Below are positions 7,584 to 11,423 of a stretch of 11,423 nucleotides of DNA, piece by piece (the stretch's first letter is position 1; each line of letters opens with the position of its first letter). Below the pieces are notes generated by a model. It was not told where the DNA came from. It worked only from the letters and a program-made list of their open reading frames with translations, and did not search any database. Both the position numbers and the translations under genes were made by a program. This stretch comes from Coemansia sp. RSA 922 (Eukaryota; Kickxellomycota; Kickxellomycetes; Kickxellales; Kickxellaceae): positions 1-11,423 of the forward strand of contig JANBQS010000830.1 of assembly GCA_027577415.1 (NCBI GenBank), read 5' to 3'.

Positions 7584-7928
7584 TTAACCAGGTACAACAC
7601 TGTCGTCACCAGCAGTTGCATACTTGGTTGTAAGTTCAAGATAAACATAAATTGGGACTTCTTCTTGAGTCACATCAGGGCATCTTCCATCCTCCAGGTC
7701 GGTAGTATGCCCGTTGAGAGCTTTGTGAGCTTTCTGAAGTACTTCAGCCTCTGAATTTTTATTTCCATCAAATTTGAAATCCCACAAGGTTAATTTGAAT
7801 ACTTCGACAATTGCTCTTTTAATACTATGTATACCAACATCATCGCAATTGAGAATAACCTTTTTGGCTTCCTCTTCCCCTTTGAATGTTGCATATATAT
7901 AGAACTCGTTTGCTGCAAGGTCACTCAT
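7584..7928 (-). CDS. Small Ubl-like protein of unknown function, array copy 3
   Basis: Intact 114-residue protein, close paralogue of copy 2. The first 28 codons differ from copy 2 at 8 of 84 bases, and the last 36 codons (from GAT-GGA-AGA to the stop) at 14 of 108. Between them, residues about 29-78, few positions match; copy 3 has its own helix-rich stretch (SEAEVLQKAHKALNG) where copy 2 has RGHDRQDILFEELFN. The anchors kept are the hydrophobic strands FYIYATF and VILN, the DFxFD motif, DGRCPDVTQE and IYVYLEL. No GlyGly end, signal peptide or membrane helix. The fold is proposed as beta-grasp by pattern only; function unknown. The upstream block 7929 to about 8155 is nearly the same as that of copy 1, so copies 1 and 3 were probably expressed alike. 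Confidence 0.77.
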   Translation of the reverse strand: MSDLAANEFYIYATFKGEEEAKKVILNCDDVGIHSIKRAIVEVFKLTLWDFKFDGNKNSEAEVLQKAHKALNGHTTDLEDGRCPDVTQEEVPIYVYLELTTKYATAGDDSVVPG

Positions 7929-8160
7929 TGGTCGAAAGGTGTTTTTAATAGGGTGCCAAAAATCTAAGAAGCAAAATATATTTATATAAAATAGTTGGGA
8001 AGAGAAGAGAAAAGGAGGGGCAAATCGTCGCAGCCATTAGCACACCCTCTTCTAGCCGTTAGCAGCCAACTGTTTGGGGAGGGGGAAATTAGAGTGTCCT
8101 TTGAAAAATCTTGTCCAAGTCATGTTTTATAGTGGTTCTTTGACCAAAAAAGAGAACCAA
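7929..8160 (-). promoter_or_regulatory. Upstream block of array copy 3
   Basis: Closely matches 5615 to about 5850. It carries GGGTGCCAAAAATC (about 7951), a TATA-rich stretch TATATAAATATA on the minus strand (7977-7988) 50 bases before the ATG, the GAAGAGAAGAGAAAAGGAGG purine tract, and TATAAAA on the minus strand (8125-8131) about 197 bases before the ATG. Two candidate TATA elements are present; which is used cannot be told from sequence. Confidence 0.55.
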
Positions 8161-8400
8161 AGGCTTGAAAGGCACCGCAATTAGGTTTACTAATCACTCA
8201 AGAAATTACCTCTGGCCCACATTCAATAAGCCATTTTGTTTGGGGCGAAGCCTTTGAAAACACAAATTCTGGCCATGGAAAACCTAACCGTGTTGAGTAG
8301 TTTATGTATTTTTAAAAAAAAAAAAACAATGTTAAGGTAACCGGATGCTGGTCTTTAGAAACAAATACACGTCACTAATAAGCGTAGTTCATGAATTTGT
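8161..8400. other. Spacer downstream of gene 4, no gene seen
   Basis: Unique sequence between the array edge (about 8155) and the stop of gene 4. It contains an A13 run (8314-8326), i.e. T13 on the minus strand, where gene 4 would terminate. I see no canonical AATAAA for gene 4, no RNA gene and no similarity to the array flanks. Confidence 0.5.
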
Positions 8401-8745
8401 CTATAGTTGCGGTACTACACCAAAATCTATCTTTGGAACAGCCTTGTCATTTGTAAGTACAAGATTTATTTCAACAATACCAATCTTCTCGCCCTCTTCC
8501 AACCTACAAGAATCTCTGTAGTCTAAACCAATGTCAGTAATCAATTCATCGGCACTATCCGGGTCATTAAGGTAATCGTAAGCCTCTTCAAACTCAAAAT
8601 CATCGACACTGATGCTAAAGTCCTTTGCGATTTCTTTTTTAACCTCGCTCACAGTACATGTGGTTGAGTCAAGAAGAATAGGAGAGTAGTGCAAGTTTGG
8701 AAATTTTGCATGAAGCAAAAAATACGGAGCCTCTGGGTTGTTCAT
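8401..8745 (-). CDS. Diverged relative of the array proteins (gene 4), unknown function
   Basis: 114-residue protein starting at ATG 8745-8743 (MNNPEAPYFLLHAKFP). An ATG at 8778 would add 11 hydrophobic residues, but the internal start gives exactly the length and N-terminal alignment of copy 3. Shared layout: strand PYFLLHAKF, strand SPILLD, helix VSEVKKEIAKDF at about 37-48, DDFEFEEA (compare WDFKFDGN), an acidic loop, strand VEINLVLT, and the C-terminal GVVPQL (compare SVVPG). The stretch ILLDSTTCTVSEVKKEIAKD resembles the beta2-alpha1 part of ubiquitin in pattern, which is my main reason for proposing a Ubl fold. The GRCPD motif is missing. The protein is strongly acidic. It is an older duplicate outside the 1.15-kb repeat, divergent from gene 5 across a 476-base promoter region. 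Confidence 0.72.
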   Translation of the reverse strand: MNNPEAPYFLLHAKFPNLHYSPILLDSTTCTVSEVKKEIAKDFSISVDDFEFEEAYDYLNDPDSADELITDIGLDYRDSCRLEEGEKIGIVEINLVLTNDKAVPKIDFGVVPQL

Positions 8746-8960
8746 AGGGGTTAAAAAAATTATAATAGAGAAAAACAACTATAAGGAGAAAAGAAAATGG
8801 ATTTAGGCGTTGTTAATGTCTTACTCTGAGGGAGGGAGAGGGGGGAGACGGAAAAGGTGGCCTTTTAATCAAAAAGAACTTGCCATGACTTTTCCACTCA
8901 CATGATCCCTTCAGTCAACGCCTGGGTGCAGGCCACGCTTGGCTACAGTCATCGCCATTC

Positions 8961-8995
8961 TGATCACTGCGCAAAAGAAAAAAAAAAAGTGATCA
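8961..8995. repeat. Inverted repeat TGATCACT / AGTGATCA in the divergent promoter
   Basis: Perfect 8-base arms at 8961-8968 and 8988-8995 around a 19-base A-rich spacer. Each arm itself contains the palindrome TGATCA. It lies between two divergent promoters, as expected of an operator for a dimeric regulator, but no factor can be named. Confidence 0.6.
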
Positions 8996-9133
8996 ACGCT
9001 TCCAGTCAACCAAAAACACACACTATCGATGAGGAGAAAAATAATGTGACAGGTTGCACATCTGTCGCGTGTTGCAGTTAGATTGCAAGTGCATGACAAA
9101 GCACATTAGACTGAAGGGCCCACTCATTGGGAG

Positions 9134-9140
9134 TATAAAA
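9134..9140 (+). promoter_or_regulatory. TATA box of gene 5
   Basis: TATAAAA, 88 bases before the gene 5 ATG, with a T/C-rich leader between. It is the clearest core promoter in the island. A similar stretch occurs at 6021 on the same strand without a gene after it. Confidence 0.65.
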
Positions 9141-9221
9141 GCAATCAAAACCGCGTTCAGGATATTTGCTTCTTTCTCTTCACCAACACACATTTATTAA
9201 ATTTGCTACTTTATTATCATC

Positions 9222-9536
9222 ATGGCCATTCTTGTACTCAAACACGGGGTTTCCACTACAATCCATCCAGACCAAATTGATTCCGAAGACAATGTTGAAG
9301 AATTGGCACTAAAGAAGTATACAACCAGGTTTGGCCATGGTAGCTCTGAGCCGTCAGTTTATGCAGTTGATATGGACAACTCAGTCATGAAGCTGACCAA
9401 GGTCAACAGCAAGATCTCTTATACCACCGAGTTTGTTTGTGTGGCTGTAGATGGTGTGATTCAGCATTACTTGGATAGCGGCTCACTCCACTCCCACCTC
9501 AGAAGTTGCCTTGCGGTACATAGAAAGTCAGAGTAG
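9222..9536 (+). CDS. Small protein of unknown function (gene 5)
   Basis: 104-residue protein, MAILVLKHGVSTTIHP... ending VHRKSE. Support for a real gene: a TATA box 88 bases upstream, a CT-rich leader and a good start context (ATCATCATGG), with first ATG use. Predicted short strands AILVLKHG, EPSVYAVDM and EFVCVAVDG are separated by a helix-like EDNVEELALKKYTTRF. A strand-strand-helix-strand order could again be beta-grasp, but similarity to copies 1-4 is too weak to claim homology. No signal peptide, no membrane segment. It may be a distant family member or an unrelated orphan; it is the only plus-strand gene of the island. Confidence 0.62.
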   Translation: MAILVLKHGVSTTIHPDQIDSEDNVEELALKKYTTRFGHGSSEPSVYAVDMDNSVMKLTKVNSKISYTTEFVCVAVDGVIQHYLDSGSLHSHLRSCLAVHRKSE

Positions 9537-9730
9537 AGCACCCCCCCCCCAAGATGAGAAGCGTAGCCAGCATCTTCATAGTTACCACTTTGTGTGCGTG
9601 TTTTTTTACCTCTTCTATCGTAGCACTTGTCAATTACAAAGCAACACATCATTCAATTTTTAAACATAATTAACCAAGTCACTCTGATAGAGTTCATTGT
9701 CTACACATGGCTACAGAATTAGTCCTAGTC
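9537..9730. terminator. Convergent 3' spacer between gene 5 and FMT1
   Basis: 194 bases where gene 5 (plus) and FMT1 (minus) converge. A C10 run (9541-9550) follows the gene 5 stop by four bases and a T run lies at 9601-9607. No AATAAA is evident on either strand. Nothing else recognised. Confidence 0.45.
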
Positions 9731-11065
9731 CTAGTCGTCCGAGTCCTCGGCCGAATCCTCGTCAACCAAGTTATAGCCGGCGTCTTTCACCATCCGCTTG
9801 GTAGCCAGCTTAGTACAGTACTTGAAATCGAGCTCCGTATTGTCATAGACATCAGTATAGCTCGATGGCTGAACGTATCCCTCGGGGTAAGCAAATGGCG
9901 GGGTGAGGTGCTTGGTGTTGATTGGGCGCGAAATCATGCGCTTGTCCTTCCAGGGCTTCAAATAACCAGCGTTAAACTGGAAAGCATCGCGCTCAGCCTT
10001 TCCAGAGACCCTGAACCTAGTCACATGAATGCGGCCACCGCCCAGGCAGGAAATCTCAATGTAGGGCACCTTTTTAGCGTGGAACACGGAGCCAGGCGGA
10101 AAGTCAGCGAACTGCGGGTTTAACGGCGGGATACTCTTAGGAGCGGCTGATAGTTCCAAGAACTGAACCCACTTGATCTTGTTCTTAATGCGCATACAAG
10201 TGTGCATGGGCTCCTTTAGGTAAAAGGTACGGTGAACGCGGAAAATATCCTCGGCGGTCATCTCTTCCCAAACAATGACAGAGTCTTCTCTGTCAAAAAG
10301 CCTGGTGTGAGATACTTTGGTTTCGTCCTGCTCGATCGACTTTTCTCGCGCAAAAGCTAGGTCGCATAACACCTTTAACGTCAGTTGCCCGCCCAGCGTA
10401 CCCATTTCCTCAATCAACTGAATGGAAGGCGCAGTGGATGGGATCGGATAGGGCGCCTGTGCTAGTACTTTGCCGCCGTCGATAACCGATGGGTGAATCT
10501 CTTGAATCGTAACTCCAGTTACAGAGTCACCATTCAGTATAGCTGTTTGTATCGGCGATGGGCCACGATATTTGGGAAGCAAGGACGGGTGGACGTTTAT
10601 CATGCCGCTCTTGAATCCGTTGATAATGCGGGGTGGCAAAAATCGACCAAAACTCGCCACGACGCCAATATCAAACTGACCGCTAATATTGCCTCCATCG
10701 ACCATTGGAAGCATCCAGCTGGACATAGAGGCGGGGAAAGGATGGTGCGCAATGAGACCCTTTTTCGTGGCATGCTTATCGACTGGTGACTGGTACGTAT
10801 AAACTTTTTTCTCTCGCTTCATGTAGTACTGCGCCTTTGGACAGACTACTTCCAGGTGGTCGATGCATGGCTGTGTGCCGACTCGGTTGCCTTCGAGCTC
10901 GCGTAGGACGCGTTCGCCAAACTCATCGCTGCCGAAAAATAAAACTTTGAGTCCCGATACTGACGCCGATACTGATAAGTTGCGACGACACGTAGGCGAT
11001 AGCGAAAGCCTGGCTAGGCAGCGCGCCATTTGCCGGGCTTGCATGTACATTGCCGCCACCGCCAT
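9731..11065 (-). CDS. FMT1: Mitochondrial methionyl-tRNA formyltransferase
   Basis: 444-residue protein, intron-free. Transfers formyl from 10-formyl-tetrahydrofolate to initiator Met-tRNA in the matrix. Residues 1 to about 36 are a presequence rich in Arg, Ala and Ser. The Rossmann start is VLFFGSDEFG (41-50). Folate-site and catalytic residues are in MINVHPSLLPKYRGPSPI: Asn157 and His159, with Asp196 in VIDGG, matching the Asn-His-Asp triad of the family. The C-terminal OB-like domain spans roughly 262-372. About 70 extra residues follow, ending in an acidic tail (DEDSAEDSDD). Start choice: the frame is open to 11269, but that codon is GTG; an ATG at 11161 has poor context (T at -3) and no presequence character, whereas ATG 11065 has A at -3 and G at +4 and opens the presequence. 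Sure of family, fairly sure of start. Confidence 0.88.
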   Translation of the reverse strand: MAVAAMYMQARQMARCLARLSLSPTCRRNLSVSASVSGLKVLFFGSDEFGERVLRELEGNRVGTQPCIDHLEVVCPKAQYYMKREKKVYTYQSPVDKHATKKGLIAHHPFPASMSSWMLPMVDGGNISGQFDIGVVASFGRFLPPRIINGFKSGMINVHPSLLPKYRGPSPIQTAILNGDSVTGVTIQEIHPSVIDGGKVLAQAPYPIPSTAPSIQLIEEMGTLGGQLTLKVLCDLAFAREKSIEQDETKVSHTRLFDREDSVIVWEEMTAEDIFRVHRTFYLKEPMHTCMRIKNKIKWVQFLELSAAPKSIPPLNPQFADFPPGSVFHAKKVPYIEISCLGGGRIHVTRFRVSGKAERDAFQFNAGYLKPWKDKRMISRPINTKHLTPPFAYPEGYVQPSSYTDVYDNTELDFKYCTKLATKRMVKDAGYNLVDEDSAEDSDD

Positions 11066-11423
11066 TTTTGAGATAAGCGTGGGTAAAGGAGATAGAGATG
11101 GAAGCTGACAAACACGCAAAGTGAGGCCTTGCTGGCGTTGATTAAAATAATTTTGGTACATGTACTCTTCGATGGAAGCCAAGTAATCTGACTTGCTTAC
11201 GGGGATCACTTCTGATCGGGCACGTATTTTTTTATTTTTATTTAAGGATGAGGTTATTTGGAAGGCCACGAGTTCCTTTAGCGCCTAAATGTATATCCCT
11301 CAAAGAAAGACCGCGTGGTACAGGTGGCGGGATTAAATAGATGACAAAAAAACAACTCAGGAACTTTTCCTCGCTAGATTGCGCGTGCTTGCGGATGAGA
11401 GAAACGGTCAGCTGAGCCCAGAC
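11066..11423. promoter_or_regulatory. Upstream region of FMT1, no further gene supported
   Basis: On the minus strand an AT-rich TTAAATAAAAATAAAAAAA stretch (about 11227-11245) could be the FMT1 TATA element, about 165 bases before the chosen start. On the plus strand ATTAAATAG near 11332 could be a TATA-like site for a divergent gene beyond the edge. A minus-strand frame is open from the edge to a TAA at 11238-11240 (61 codons), which could be the end of another gene but has no recognisable protein pattern. Confidence 0.45.

Larger units (their letters stand above)
5277..8160 (-). repeat. Tandem array of three about 1.15-kb units, each one small gene plus flanks
   Basis: Three units recur at nearly constant spacing: gene ends at 5277, 6419 and 7584, steps of 1142 and 1165 bases. 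A unit, read on the minus strand, is an upstream promoter block, the roughly 340-base gene, and a 3' flank. Promoter blocks of units 1 and 3 match almost throughout (5615 to about 5850 with 7929 to about 8155); unit 2 retains part of it (about 6935-7032). The 3' flanks of units 2 and 3 match from 6041 to about 6345 and from 7201 to about 7500, and again in the last 40 bases before the stop. Unit 1 lacks this 3' flank, so the array ends there. The layout shows segmental tandem duplication rather than retroposition. Confidence 0.85.
8746..9221. promoter_or_regulatory. Divergent promoter region between gene 4 and gene 5
   Basis: 476 bases serving both genes. Toward gene 4, TTAAAAGG lies on the minus strand around 8861-8868, about 118 bases from its ATG, much like the TATA spacing of copy 2. 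Toward gene 5 is a clear TATAAAA at 9134-9140. A G/A-rich tract lies near 8830-8860. In the middle is a perfect inverted repeat (8961-8995). The octamer CAGTCAAC occurs twice (about 8912 and 9004), flanking that repeat. No coding sequence supported. Confidence 0.6.

Noticed and set aside
5277..8160. Array as a transposon or retroelement cluster
   Set aside because: No terminal inverted repeats, long terminal repeats, target-site duplications or transposase/reverse transcriptase motifs were seen; the copies carry their promoters, which fits segmental duplication.
8401..9536. Small genes as a toxin-antitoxin or Crinkler-type effector system
   Set aside because: No catalytic motif, signal peptide or Crinkler N-terminal motif is visible, and small size alone is not evidence.
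11066..11269. N-terminal extension of FMT1 to 11269
   Set aside because: That first codon is GTG. The ATG at 11161 has weak context and the added residues lack presequence features, while ATG 11065 has strong context and opens a typical presequence.
11238..11423. 61-codon minus-strand frame entering from the right edge
   Set aside because: An open stretch of this length is not unlikely by chance over six frames, it overlaps AT-rich promoter-like sequence, and it shows no recognised motif.

Overview
The window looks like nuclear DNA of a compact-genome fungus, most likely an early-diverging filamentous lineage. The evidence is a fungal-type Erf2 DHHC protein, an Irc3-type mitochondrial helicase and a mitochondrial Fmt1, all in single uninterrupted reading frames, with short AT- or CT-rich spacers and TATA boxes. 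The standard genetic code fits every gene. A guess of Zoopagomycota/Kickxellomycotina is a weak inference from protein style; nothing in the sequence fixes it.

Left block (1-5124), conserved genes. On the minus strand lie the N-terminus of a mitochondrial acyl-CoA dehydrogenase, probably isovaleryl-CoA dehydrogenase (1-188, cut by the window edge), and an Irc3-like mitochondrial DEAH helicase (392-2587). Divergently, on the plus strand, is an Erf2-like DHHC palmitoyltransferase (3202-5124). Its true start is the first in-frame ATG at 3202; the frame is open upstream, but only through a poly-pyrimidine leader.

Middle block (about 5.1-9.6 kb), the unusual part. It is a visibly AT-richer island with a family of about 112-114-residue proteins that I do not recognise by name. 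Three minus-strand copies (5277-5614, 6419-6757, 7584-7928) sit in a tandem array with a period of about 1.15 kb, and the repeat includes promoters and 3' flanks. The first copy is broken by a one-base deletion in an A8 run. A fourth, diverged relative (8401-8745, minus) has the same layout and length. A fifth small gene (9222-9536, plus) is divergently transcribed from it. The pattern of conserved residues suggests a ubiquitin-like beta-grasp fold (inference). Termini and non-coding flanks are much better conserved than the protein cores.

Right block (9731-11423). A minus-strand mitochondrial methionyl-tRNA formyltransferase (FMT1, 9731-11065), then its upstream region, with no further gene I can support.

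Three of the four conserved genes (acyl-CoA dehydrogenase, IRC3, FMT1) have mitochondrial products, but they are not an operon and there is no sign of shared regulation. The small-protein island looks like a lineage-specific expansion between two housekeeping genes.
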